From: a virus
IMG/VR virus record: IMGVR_UViG_3300019458_000020
Span: 62,001 to 126,000 of that record
Reading direction: 5' to 3' (one strand)
DNA length: 64,000 bases
Below, in pieces: positions 8,469 through 16,439 of this stretch (positions are counted from its first letter, which is position 1; every line of letters starts with the position of its first letter). Both the position numbers and the translations under genes were made by a program. The notes under the pieces were generated by a model, which saw only the letters and a list, made by a program, of their open reading frames with translations, had not been told where the DNA came from and ran no database searches.

Positions 8469-10649
8469 ATGCGCTACGAGCTTTCCCAATTAAATGATTT
8501 AGACGACGAGGTAAGAGAAAAGTTGTCGGCTCTTAGTTTAGATACAGGAATGATGAATTCTATAGCGTCGGAACCAACCATTGAACATCGACCAGTTAGT
8601 GTGGCATATACCGAAGCCGGAGAACCTATAGGATGGGCGACGATATTAGAAACTGGACTCAAAACAATTGGTGCAGAAAGAAGAAAATCAGCATATATCG
8701 GAGTTTACGTTCATCAAGATTATCGAAGATTAGGTGTAGGAACAAAATTGGTCAAAGAATTATTTAAATTATTAAAACGAGAATATGAATATATAGTTGT
8801 TTCTCCACATGACGAAAAAAGCCATCACTTCTTTAAAAATCACGACATCGACAGTTGGGAAGACCGCTCAAAATATTTTGATACAGGAAATTACAAACAA
8901 GGATTAATTAAATTAAAAGAAATTATCTATGAATCCAAAGAAAGCTTCTTTGTTTTAGGTAGAGTTTCGGAGGATGGTGAGGTTGACAAATACGAATTTC
9001 GTGACACAATTACAGACGTACACCCGAGTTCTTGGCGTTCCTCTCATTATAAACTGTGGAGATACTGGAATGTCACTAAAATAGTGTATTGGTGGGAATC
9101 TCCAACCGATGTAGAGAAAGAGGGTGTAGAGTATTTCTTGGGTAGAAAAGGGTACGATATTCAAGGAAATAAATACATGATTCACATGACGCCGGATTTT
9201 AACAAATTATCAGGACATAAGGTTATGGAAACTAAATTGAATGAAGGAAAAAAAGAGAAAGCAGCAGAAGATTTCATTAGGAATATTATTAAAGGAACCG
9301 AATGGGAAGGAAAAGTCTTTATTGCTGGTGGATATGTCCGTGATGAATTTATGGGTAAAGATCCAAAGGATTTAGACCTTCTCGTAAATGCACCTAACGG
9401 CGGAATTGAATTTGCAAATTGGATAACCAAGAAAATTGGTGCCCATTCTGACGGCAATCCGGTTACATTCCCCCGATTCGGAACAGCCAAATTCAATCTC
9501 CGTGGAGTAATCCACGATGGTATTGATTTGAGTGGAATGGATATCGAAGCTGTAATGCCAAGAAAAGAACAATATACCGCTGGAAGTAGAAAACCTGATG
9601 TCACCGGTGGAGATTTAAAAGATGATGTTGAAAGACGAGATTTTACTGTTAATTCGCTATTAAAGGATTTAAGTAGTGGAGAAATTTTGGATTTAACTGG
9701 AATGGGTAAAGATGATATTCGTAAGGGAATTGTTAGAACTCCATTAAATCCAGATAAAATTTTTACTGATGATCCTCTTCGAATGTTAAGAGCTGTACGG
9801 TTTGCAATGAAATATAAATGGAAACTTCCGATGTTTATGTTACGTGGATTGAAGAAAAACGCGGAACAACTTAAAAACATTTCTCAAGAAAGAATCAGAG
9901 ATGAATTGGATAAAATGTTAATGACATCGAATCCACATGGAGCCATCAAATTGATGAAAGTAGTAGGATTACTAAAATACGTTATTCCAGAACTACAAGC
10001 TGCAATCAAAATGACTCAGAACGTTCATCATAAAGATGACGTATTCGACCATATTCTTGATGTTCTATCGAAATCGAATCCCGTATTGGTTCAACGATTA
10101 ATGGCCTTATTTCACGATATTGGAAAGACGGTTACAAAGAGTGTAACACCAACAGGTGTTCATTTTTATGGTCATGAGATGGCCGGTGCAGATATGGTTG
10201 AAACCATCATGACACGATTAAAATATCCTAGAGAATTAATTGATGCAGTAAAACTTGGTGTAAGAAACCACATGAGATTAAAATCAGCTGGTGATACAGG
10301 TGTTAATATTTCCGACAAAGCACTTAGAAAGTTTAAGACAGAAATCGGTGACGAACTTGAAAACGTATTAAGTGTTATTCATGCAGATAATATTGCACAC
10401 GCCGATGCATCATCAATGCCTAATCAGATTAATAATCTAAAAAAGAGATTAGATAATCTAAACATGAATGTTTCTGCTCAAGGAAAACCAAAACTTCCTA
10501 TTAGTGGAAAAGACTTACAAGATATAGGTCTAAAACCAGGACCAATATATAGTGAAATTATGAAGGCAGTCACGGAATCTTGGTTCGAAAATCCAAATAT
10601 AACTAAAGAACAAGCTATTCAAATTGCTAAGTCGATGGCAGGAATATGA
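8469..10649 (+). CDS. GNAT acetyltransferase - CCA/poly(A) nucleotidyltransferase - HD fusion
   Basis: This 726-residue multidomain protein begins with a GNAT fold (about residues 40-125), with acetyl-CoA loop QDYRRLGVGTKLVKELF. From about 275 there is a class II tRNA nucleotidyltransferase: GGYVRD (287-292), DPKDLDLLV, ERRDFTVNSL and DDPLRMLRAVRFA. An HD domain follows (LFHDIGK, 547-553). All catalytic motifs look intact, so CCA-end addition or repair on tRNA is plausible, with phosphohydrolase activity as in bacterial Cca-HD enzymes. Between the GNAT and NTase parts sits LIKLKEIIYE (about 146-155), which is a capsid-leader-like sequence in an internal place, and METKLNE (253-259), another possible gp21-type site. 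It heads a plus-strand operon and overlaps the next gene by ATGA. Confidence 0.85.
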   Translation: MRYELSQLNDLDDEVREKLSALSLDTGMMNSIASEPTIEHRPVSVAYTEAGEPIGWATILETGLKTIGAERRKSAYIGVYVHQDYRRLGVGTKLVKELFKLLKREYEYIVVSPHDEKSHHFFKNHDIDSWEDRSKYFDTGNYKQGLIKLKEIIYESKESFFVLGRVSEDGEVDKYEFRDTITDVHPSSWRSSHYKLWRYWNVTKIVYWWESPTDVEKEGVEYFLGRKGYDIQGNKYMIHMTPDFNKLSGHKVMETKLNEGKKEKAAEDFIRNIIKGTEWEGKVFIAGGYVRDEFMGKDPKDLDLLVNAPNGGIEFANWITKKIGAHSDGNPVTFPRFGTAKFNLRGVIHDGIDLSGMDIEAVMPRKEQYTAGSRKPDVTGGDLKDDVERRDFTVNSLLKDLSSGEILDLTGMGKDDIRKGIVRTPLNPDKIFTDDPLRMLRAVRFAMKYKWKLPMFMLRGLKKNAEQLKNISQERIRDELDKMLMTSNPHGAIKLMKVVGLLKYVIPELQAAIKMTQNVHHKDDVFDHILDVLSKSNPVLVQRLMALFHDIGKTVTKSVTPTGVHFYGHEMAGADMVETIMTRLKYPRELIDAVKLGVRNHMRLKSAGDTGVNISDKALRKFKTEIGDELENVLSVIHADNIAHADASSMPNQINNLKKRLDNLNMNVSAQGKPKLPISGKDLQDIGLKPGPIYSEIMKAVTESWFENPNITKEQAIQIAKSMAGI

Positions 10650-11359
10650 TAAAATTAAAATCTCTCATAAAAGAAGACACAGCATCATGGAAAGATATAA
10701 CCATAGATGATGTCGAAAGTTTATTGTCTTCAAGATGGGTAGATAGAGATTATTCATCTACGTTACGAACCATACAGGATTTTTATTACGATGATGATAA
10801 AAGTAAACAACAACTCATTGTGGAATACTTTGAGTTATTAAATTCGGTGGCTAAATTAGTAATTTCATTGACAAGAAATATTCCACATGTAGATGATAAA
10901 TATATAAAAAGATATCTCTTATCTCAGAATGAATTTCATACATCTCCAGAAGAATTTTTTCCTTTTCCTGTATATGTTTCGGCAACTCCTGGTGACGAAG
11001 ATACTATAGGTATAATGATTGATAAGAATGGAAAAGTATTAGAAATACATGAGGGCAACGATGAATCTTCCTCGGAAACAATCAATATGGTAAATAGAAT
11101 GGTCAATCCTTCCGGAAAAAAAGTAAGGATATATGGGTCACACGATACCAGACTTATTCACGATATTGATGAAAAGGGATACCTACCAAAAAATTTGTAT
11201 GTTTCTCCGGATAAAAATCATGCATCAGGGCATTTGGATTTAAAAGGAGAACGGTCGATGTTTTCGGGAATAATAGATATTAACGGAGTGAGTCAAGAAA
11301 GTGATTTGGATTGGAGAACAATGGATAAAATTAAAATTGAAAAGTTTAGATGGATATGA
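10646..11359 (+). CDS. Leader-bearing protein, possible ADP-ribosyltransferase fold
   Basis: This 237-residue protein begins MIKLKSLIKEDTASW, a clean fit to the capsid-leader pattern (cut inferred after LIKE). The C-terminal 100 residues read VRIYGSHDTRLIHDIDEKG, then LYVSPDKNHASGH and FSGIIDINGV. That order of a YGSH strand, a helix ending in Gly, a YVS strand and an A-x-x-H helix resembles ADP-ribosyltransferase cores, but I cannot identify the third catalytic residue. It overlaps both neighbours by ATGA, so it is translated within one operon. An unrelated fold is possible. Confidence 0.6.
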   Translation: MIKLKSLIKEDTASWKDITIDDVESLLSSRWVDRDYSSTLRTIQDFYYDDDKSKQQLIVEYFELLNSVAKLVISLTRNIPHVDDKYIKRYLLSQNEFHTSPEEFFPFPVYVSATPGDEDTIGIMIDKNGKVLEIHEGNDESSSETINMVNRMVNPSGKKVRIYGSHDTRLIHDIDEKGYLPKNLYVSPDKNHASGHLDLKGERSMFSGIIDINGVSQESDLDWRTMDKIKIEKFRWI

Positions 11360-12558
11360 TTAAGTTAAAAAACATTATACAAGAGGTTCACGAATATCAA
11401 CTCGGAGATGTAATAGTCGGATATATTGATGAAGATGGACACATTATTGCATCAGACAAAGTGAAGGGTCATTCGGTATTATTAGATAAACATCCTTCTT
11501 GGGGGTCGAGAAGAACATATCCTTGGAGATTTAATAAAATCATAAATACTTTGTTCTTTTGGTTTGATAACACACCTGAAAGTATAAAAGAAATGGTTGT
11601 AGATTACTTAAATACAAAAAAATTCAAAGTTAAATCTATTACAACAATTGATGATTTTTGGAGCGATGATCCAAGAAGAAAAAGGTCACTATATCATTCT
11701 CATGGTGGGTCCGGAACATTTGACATTTATAAAGATTTTGCAGAAGAAAATATAAAAGAGGCACCAATTGATACATTTCAAACGATAGGTGATTTTTCAA
11801 AGGGGTCATCTTTTACAAGTAAAGCAGATAGAGCATTGGTTACACATCCTGTAGCAGTGCAAAAAGTAAAAGATTTCTTTAAAAACACTACGGCTAATTT
11901 TGATTTTTATTTCGTTAATACTAAGGATGCAAGAAAATTTACCGAAGTTGGTGAAGTTAAGGAAGACTTCATTTATAAAGACCTTAAAATTCAACCATCT
12001 CAACTAAAAGATGGTAAGATAAATAAAGACAACATAACTGTATTTTTTACCAATAATAAGGGTGCCGAGCGTGCTCCACTAACGCCTTGGATAATGGGCC
12101 ATAGATTTGGTCATGTTGTAAGAAATCTATATTCGTGGAAAGAAGAACTCTCTCCTTGGGTAGAAAGACTATCAGAATATATTCTTGAAGATTATGGAAT
12201 CAAAAAAACTCACAAATGGCATAGCCGGGGGTCTTCAGTAAATAGAGAATATCAAATAGCCATGAGACATCTTTATGAAACCATAGGAACATTCAAAAGT
12301 GCCAGAGATAAAAATCTAAGAGATTATTTTGAATTTCATTATGAATTATTTACGCAGTATTTGAAAGATGGTTCGATAAAATTTAATTCTCTTCCTGATG
12401 TATTGATTGTGGGTCACGGATCATACGGTTCTAAAAAACAAAGACGGCTTTTGAATAGAGAATCAGCCGAAGAAAACTTAGATGAATTGTCTCGTGATTA
12501 TCATTATTATGCCGAAAATGTTTTAAGTGATTGTGTCGGGAAAATTTTTGTCATGTAA
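11356..12558 (+). CDS. Leader-bearing protein with HxxxH motif
   Basis: ATG at 11356 is chosen because it overlaps the previous stop (ATGA) and gives MIKLKNIIQEVHEYQ, the leader pattern with a cut after IIQE. This makes 400 residues. Around residue 250 is PLTPWIMGHRFGHVVRN. It looks like a zincin helix in which the HExxH glutamate is missing (H-R-F-G-H). A degenerate metallopeptidase or a metal-binding domain is therefore possible. The next gene starts within its stop codon (TAATG). I do not recognise the family with certainty. Confidence 0.65.
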   Translation: MIKLKNIIQEVHEYQLGDVIVGYIDEDGHIIASDKVKGHSVLLDKHPSWGSRRTYPWRFNKIINTLFFWFDNTPESIKEMVVDYLNTKKFKVKSITTIDDFWSDDPRRKRSLYHSHGGSGTFDIYKDFAEENIKEAPIDTFQTIGDFSKGSSFTSKADRALVTHPVAVQKVKDFFKNTTANFDFYFVNTKDARKFTEVGEVKEDFIYKDLKIQPSQLKDGKINKDNITVFFTNNKGAERAPLTPWIMGHRFGHVVRNLYSWKEELSPWVERLSEYILEDYGIKKTHKWHSRGSSVNREYQIAMRHLYETIGTFKSARDKNLRDYFEFHYELFTQYLKDGSIKFNSLPDVLIVGHGSYGSKKQRRLLNRESAEENLDELSRDYHYYAENVLSDCVGKIFVM

Positions 12559-12898
12559 TGAAACCAAAGTATGCAAAAACTAAGTGGGGAAGAATACAAT
12601 TTGGATACCACGAAGACACTGAAACCAGTAATTCGGTAAATGAAGGATGGGTTGTTGATAAAGTTACTGCACACTTAGAATGTTGAACCACCTTTTAGGA
12701 GTGGTGGAGTAGGTTTTGGTTTATATATTGCCGGAGCAAAGTGGAGGGCCGAACGGGGATGGTGTTACACGCATCGTCTCTTCAAAGCACTGAAGCAAAA
12801 AATCTTGGGATAGAATGAAAAGGTTGGGATTGCCGGTAAAAGAATATACGCCAAAATTGGATGTAAAAAAAATATGTCCGGATTATAGAGGAAAATAA
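12558..12898 (+). pseudogene. Decayed or frame-broken small gene region
   Basis: About 340 bases hold three short plus-strand frames in three phases. 12558-12686 (42 residues, MKPKYAKTKWGRIQFGYHED) starts in the previous stop codon. 12679-12813 is open in the next phase and reads like protein (GGVGFGLYIAGAKWRAERGW, then CYTHRLFKALKQKIL). 12815-12898 encodes MKRLGLPVKEYTPKLDVKKI and ends two bases before the next gene. Together they would make one protein of about 110 residues broken by two frame changes. A decayed cargo gene is the simplest reading; sequencing error or several tiny genes are alternatives. Confidence 0.5.
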
Positions 12899-12900
12899 GT

Positions 12901-13305
12901 ATGATTAAACTTAAAACATTAATAACCAAAGACATCAAAAAGAGATATTCTGGAATTGAATTGGACAGTGAATCTCACGATCGATTGAAAGAGAAATTTG
13001 CGAAATACATTCCCGAAGGGTGGAAGGTTATTGCCCATCACATGACCATAGACCCGTCCAAAACTTTACCTGAAGAAGAGATTGGAAAAGAAGCAAAATT
13101 AAAGGTGACTCATATAGGAAAGAATGATAAAGCCATGGCCGTAAAAGTTTCAGGTTATGAAGGTAAAACCAATAACAAGTTTCCTCATGTTACATTGGCT
13201 GTTAATGATAAGGCCGGCGGAAAACCAAAAGATTCCAACGAAATAACGGAGTGGGATGATGTAAAAGAAGATATTTATCTTACGGGTATTATAAATAATC
13301 TATGA
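12901..13305 (+). CDS. 2H phosphoesterase-like protein with altered leader
   Basis: This 134-residue protein has two H-x-T motifs, HHMTID (about residue 46) and PHVTLAV (about 98), spaced as in 2H phosphoesterases. Those enzymes act on 2',3'-cyclic phosphates or 2'-5' bonds in RNA. The arrangement WKVIAHHMTI ... KVSGYEGKTNNKFPHVTLAV resembles the tRNA-ligase/phage RNA-repair branch. The head MIKLKTLITKDIKK fits the leader pattern except that Lys replaces the expected Glu at the cut site, so it may be targeted but not cut. It overlaps the next gene by ATGA. Confidence 0.7.
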   Translation: MIKLKTLITKDIKKRYSGIELDSESHDRLKEKFAKYIPEGWKVIAHHMTIDPSKTLPEEEIGKEAKLKVTHIGKNDKAMAVKVSGYEGKTNNKFPHVTLAVNDKAGGKPKDSNEITEWDDVKEDIYLTGIINNL

Positions 13306-13595
13306 TTAAACTAAATCATATAATAAATGAGGATAAACGACTATATCGTGGAGATTGTCGAACGATATTAGGTCAAGATGACTTATTTAATGATGCTACT
13401 CAAATGTCTGGTGCTATAGAAAATAGTGATAAAATAGACTATCATACTTTTGGGAATGAAGCCAATTTAACAGGTGCCCCAAGAATGTTTAAATTGAGAC
13501 TCCGAAGAAATACCGATAAATTTGATTTTGGAAAATATAAAGATTTGGTTTGGGCATACGATACAGAAACAGATATTCATTATTTCTTTTTATGA
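13302..13595 (+). CDS. Small leader-bearing protein, ART-like fragment
   Basis: This 97-residue protein begins MIKLNHIINEDKRLYRGD. The leader fits (cut after IINE), and RLYRGD directly after it resembles the first strand of arginine-type ADP-ribosyltransferases. The rest is too short for a complete transferase and lacks a clear S-T-S or E-x-E segment. It may be a truncated relic or a different small fold. Start and stop overlap neighbours by ATGA, so it is under operon control. Confidence 0.55.
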   Translation: MIKLNHIINEDKRLYRGDCRTILGQDDLFNDATQMSGAIENSDKIDYHTFGNEANLTGAPRMFKLRLRRNTDKFDFGKYKDLVWAYDTETDIHYFFL

Positions 13596-14512
13596 TAAAA
13601 TTGTCAACATTATTAGAAGAAATAGAACAAGAAAAGGTCATTGCTGACAAAGTAAAACAATTGGAAGCAGACTTGGAAGCCCAATTTCCGCAAATTCAAG
13701 ACTTGCATTTATTTATTAAATCCAATGGTTCACTTTATATTCAATCGATTCGGATTAAACCAGAAGAAAGAAGAAAAGGAATAGGAAGTCAAATTATAGA
13801 TAAAATTAAAAAATTTGCTGACGGCCATAACTTAACTATTTCTCTAGCTCCTGAACCGGAGCCAAGATATAAAGAAAAACTTCACAAATTTTATAAGAGA
13901 CATGGATTCATTTTTAATAAAGGAAGACATAAAGATTGGCAATTATCAGAACCATTTTCATCTACAATGTATCGAAGACCCCAAAAGGAAGCTATGGATA
14001 CCTCTACTGTAATATCTTCACCAATGATACAACAATCGTTTGATCGTTCTTTCCTGAATTACATGAAAAATGTGGAAAATGGAATTCTTAAAGGATATGA
14101 TAGGAGTAAAAATCTGTGGTTTCCACACGAGTCTTATGAAGGCGGGCTTCCAACAATAGGGTATGGCCATAAGATAAAAACCAAAAACGAATTAAATAGA
14201 ATGAATCGTGGAGTAACCGATTCAGAAATAAATAGGATGTTGACACAAGATTTGGAAACTGCTAAAAAATCTGTCGAAGACTATATTGAAAAAAGATATA
14301 AAGTAAAGCTAATGTTGGAAAAAAATCAACAAGAAATGTTAGTTGATTTTGCATTCCATTTAGGTAGTCTTGATAAGTTCCCTGAATTTACTGAGGCTGT
14401 ATTAAAAAAAGATTGGAATACAGTAAAAAAAGAATATAAACGGCATGCTCGTGGAAAAGAGTTGACTGGTAGAAATGACTCGTTTTACCAACGATACCTT
14501 AAAAATTTATGA
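13592..14512 (+). CDS. GNAT acetyltransferase - T4-type lysozyme fusion with capsid leader
   Basis: ATG at 13592 overlaps the previous stop and gives a 306-residue protein. Residues 1-10 (MIKLSTLLEE) fit the leader. Residues 35-125 form a GNAT domain with acetyl-CoA loop RIKPEERRKGIGSQIIDKI and a C-terminal HKFYKRHGF helix. Residues 155-306 are a T4-like lysozyme: VENGILKGYD, LPTIGYGHKI and QQEMLVDFAFHLGSL, with the catalytic Glu at about 162 by analogy to T4 E11. The lysozyme part would cut peptidoglycan; fused to a leader it may be carried in the virion. The GNAT substrate is unknown. Confidence 0.85.
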   Translation: MIKLSTLLEEIEQEKVIADKVKQLEADLEAQFPQIQDLHLFIKSNGSLYIQSIRIKPEERRKGIGSQIIDKIKKFADGHNLTISLAPEPEPRYKEKLHKFYKRHGFIFNKGRHKDWQLSEPFSSTMYRRPQKEAMDTSTVISSPMIQQSFDRSFLNYMKNVENGILKGYDRSKNLWFPHESYEGGLPTIGYGHKIKTKNELNRMNRGVTDSEINRMLTQDLETAKKSVEDYIEKRYKVKLMLEKNQQEMLVDFAFHLGSLDKFPEFTEAVLKKDWNTVKKEYKRHARGKELTGRNDSFYQRYLKNL

Positions 14513-15045
14513 TACACATTGCAAAATTAGTAACCGAAAAACGAAGTGAATCTTCCATAGATAAAGGATGTTTAATGGCTGATGTATCTCCTGAAATTTG
14601 TAAAAAGTTGGTAGAATTCGGGAAGAAAATTATTCCCGAATCCGATTTATATGTAGAGGGAGACGAGTTTGGAAGAGAATTAGAATGTCATATAACCGTT
14701 TTGTATGGTTTTACTAGAAACCTGACCGAATTAGAAGTTCGTAGAATAATAAACGGTGTAAAACCATTTACTATTAAACTTTCCGGTCTTAGTAAGTTTA
14801 CTCCACCTGAAAAATTTGAAGTAGTAAAGTTTGATGTAGAAAGTGAAATTCTTACTTCCTTAAATAAAAAATGTCAAGAACTTCCTTTTGAAAGTGATTT
14901 TCCAGATTATCATCCCCACTTGACTATAGCATACGTAAAAAAGGGAAAATTCAATCACACCAAAGAAGGATTATCTATAGAAATACCAATTAATAGATTT
15001 ACATATTCAACCGCCACAAAAGAAAAAACCTACTATAATTTATGA
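14509..15045 (+). CDS. 2H phosphoesterase with capsid leader
   Basis: This 178-residue protein starts MIHIAKLVTEKRSES, a looser leader with a cut inferred after LVTE. Two 2H motifs are clear: CHITVLYGF (about residue 62) and HPHLTIAYVKKG (about 138), with typical spacing and the strand-flanking hydrophobics. The family opens cyclic phosphates or cuts 2'-5' linked RNA, including signalling oligonucleotides. It is the second 2H protein of this operon, and the two are not close copies. It overlaps its neighbours by ATGA, which suggests coordinated low-level synthesis. Confidence 0.8.
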   Translation: MIHIAKLVTEKRSESSIDKGCLMADVSPEICKKLVEFGKKIIPESDLYVEGDEFGRELECHITVLYGFTRNLTELEVRRIINGVKPFTIKLSGLSKFTPPEKFEVVKFDVESEILTSLNKKCQELPFESDFPDYHPHLTIAYVKKGKFNHTKEGLSIEIPINRFTYSTATKEKTYYNL

Positions 15046-15452
15046 TACTACTAAAAAATATAGTAGAAGATATTGAAGGCCCAATACCAGACGTGTTGTA
15101 TCATGCAACATTTAACGCATTAATTCCGTCTATATACAAAAAAGGAATAGTACCGTGTGGAGTAAAATATCAGAATTTTGAAGGATGTGAACGTGGTGTT
15201 TACATTTCCGATGATTACGGGTTTGCTGGAAGTATGATTGAAGGTGGGTCGGAAAATGAAGATATACCAGATGAGTGGTTCGATGAAATCGTAGTAATTA
15301 TTATAGACCCACAGAAAATTGATATGTCTAAATTAGAAAAAGACCCACATATTAATTTATCTGCCACGGAGGATGAAATAATTCCAAGGTCGTTTATTTA
15401 TAGGGGAATCATACCGTCGAATTCGTTTATTGAAGTCGTTGATTATCGTTAA
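15042..15452 (+). CDS. ADP-ribosyltransferase-fold protein with capsid leader
   Basis: This 136-residue protein starts MILLKNIVEDIEGPIPD. After the leader comes VLYHATFNALIPSIYKKGI, a YHxT strand and helix typical of H-Y-E type ADP-ribosyltransferases and of the KptA/Tpt1 branch. RGVYISDDYGFAGSMIEGG matches the second strand and helix, and FIYRGIIPSNSFIEV is a plausible final strand. The substrate is open: host protein, nucleic acid or RNA 2'-phosphate. It is the last gene of the overlapping operon; a short non-coding gap follows. Confidence 0.75.
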   Translation: MILLKNIVEDIEGPIPDVLYHATFNALIPSIYKKGIVPCGVKYQNFEGCERGVYISDDYGFAGSMIEGGSENEDIPDEWFDEIVVIIIDPQKIDMSKLEKDPHINLSATEDEIIPRSFIYRGIIPSNSFIEVVDYR

Positions 15453-15499
15453 CATTGTCAAATATATAAATATTCTTATTTGAAAATTTATATTTATTC

Positions 15500-15874
15500 A
15501 TGAGTACTATTTGCTATAGATGGGGTTCTACAAACATATTGTGGAAAAATGCTAATTGGAAATGGTCGGAGTGTCAATTAGTAGTAGATATTATAGAGTA
15601 TCTACTGCCCGGTGTGGATGCTAGCAGTTTACTTTCTCCGTGGATGAGGAATAGGGAACAAGTAGTTGATGATGTTCCACCTTGGGAAAAGAGTAAAGAA
15701 AAGAAAGAGAGATTAATAAGATTAATCTGTAAAGTACAAGGTCAAGAAATAAATGAATCAAAAAAGGTAAACACCGACATCAAGATAAAAGCTAAAGATA
15801 TAAAGATGGTCATAAAAGCTATGTTGGATATTGACGTAGATGTAAACCGTTTGGAGAAAGACGACGATGTATAA
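15500..15874 (+). CDS. Conserved-looking protein of unknown function, 124 residues
   Basis: The protein begins MSTICYRWGSTNILWKNANWKW, Trp-rich, then has DVPPWEKSKEKKERLIRLICKV and a helical acidic C-terminus. No family is recognised. It overlaps the next gene by eight bases (start at 15867), so the pair is probably co-translated. It stands at the head of a structural-gene run, which suggests a virion or assembly role, but this is position only. An AT-rich TTTATATTTATTC lies just before the ATG. Confidence 0.6.
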   Translation: MSTICYRWGSTNILWKNANWKWSECQLVVDIIEYLLPGVDASSLLSPWMRNREQVVDDVPPWEKSKEKKERLIRLICKVQGQEINESKKVNTDIKIKAKDIKMVIKAMLDIDVDVNRLEKDDDV

Positions 15875-16424
15875 ACTATATACCGATAAAAATGAATTGT
15901 TTGAGTGTGAAGTTTCCGTAAAGAATGCATCTCTCAAAAACTCCAAAGCCAGACTTATAATCGAATCTGAGGATTTAAACCTCGTTTTCAATGGAGAAAT
16001 AAAAGATGGTAAATGCCAAGTTCCTATTCGCAAATTGAATGGTATTTTACAAGAAAATACAAAAGGTAAAATGTCGTTGGAAATTATAGTAGAAAACACA
16101 TATTTTATTCCCTGGGAATCGAATTTTACTGTCGAAGAACATACATCCATTAAAGTTCAAGTAAAGGAACAAACAAGTTCTAAAAAACCTCTTGTAGAAA
16201 TAAAAATGAAGGAAGAAAAAGAAGAAAAAGTTTCTACCCCTCCAAATTTATCGAAGGTGGCAATCAACGAAGTATCGGTAATATGTGAAAGATTAGGAAT
16301 AACCAAATCAAATGTAAAAGATAAACGATCTGATTTTATCCAAATATTAAGAGAATATTTTAAATCTAATCCGGAATTTACTCAATACAGAAAGGAAATT
16401 GTTGCCACATATCTTTGTTCTTAA
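15867..16424 (+). CDS. Two-part protein: beta-rich N-terminus, helical C-terminus
   Basis: In this 185-residue protein, residues 1-100 alternate hydrophobic and polar residues as in an Ig-like or beta-sandwich domain (LYTDKNELFECEVSV, then GKMSLEIIVENTYFIPW). A charged linker (KMKEEKEEKVSTPP) leads to a C-terminal helical bundle of about 55 residues (ICERLGITKSNVKDKR). Such architecture suits a structural connector or decoration protein. It sits between a small protein and the first fibre-like gene of this strand. Not recognised as a named family. Confidence 0.6.
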   Translation: MYKLYTDKNELFECEVSVKNASLKNSKARLIIESEDLNLVFNGEIKDGKCQVPIRKLNGILQENTKGKMSLEIIVENTYFIPWESNFTVEEHTSIKVQVKEQTSSKKPLVEIKMKEEKEEKVSTPPNLSKVAINEVSVICERLGITKSNVKDKRSDFIQILREYFKSNPEFTQYRKEIVATYLCS

Positions 16425-16439
16425 TAAGTTATATGCAAT

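Noticed and set aside
12559-12900. Possible tRNA or structured RNA in the gap of the cargo operon
   Set aside because: No cloverleaf or strong hairpin was found, and the sequence translates in pieces as protein-like text.
15042-15452. Assigning this ART-like protein as a KptA/Tpt1 RNA 2'-phosphotransferase
   Set aside because: The N-terminal domain and the Arg/His tetrad of Tpt1 are not visible; only the general ART core can be supported.
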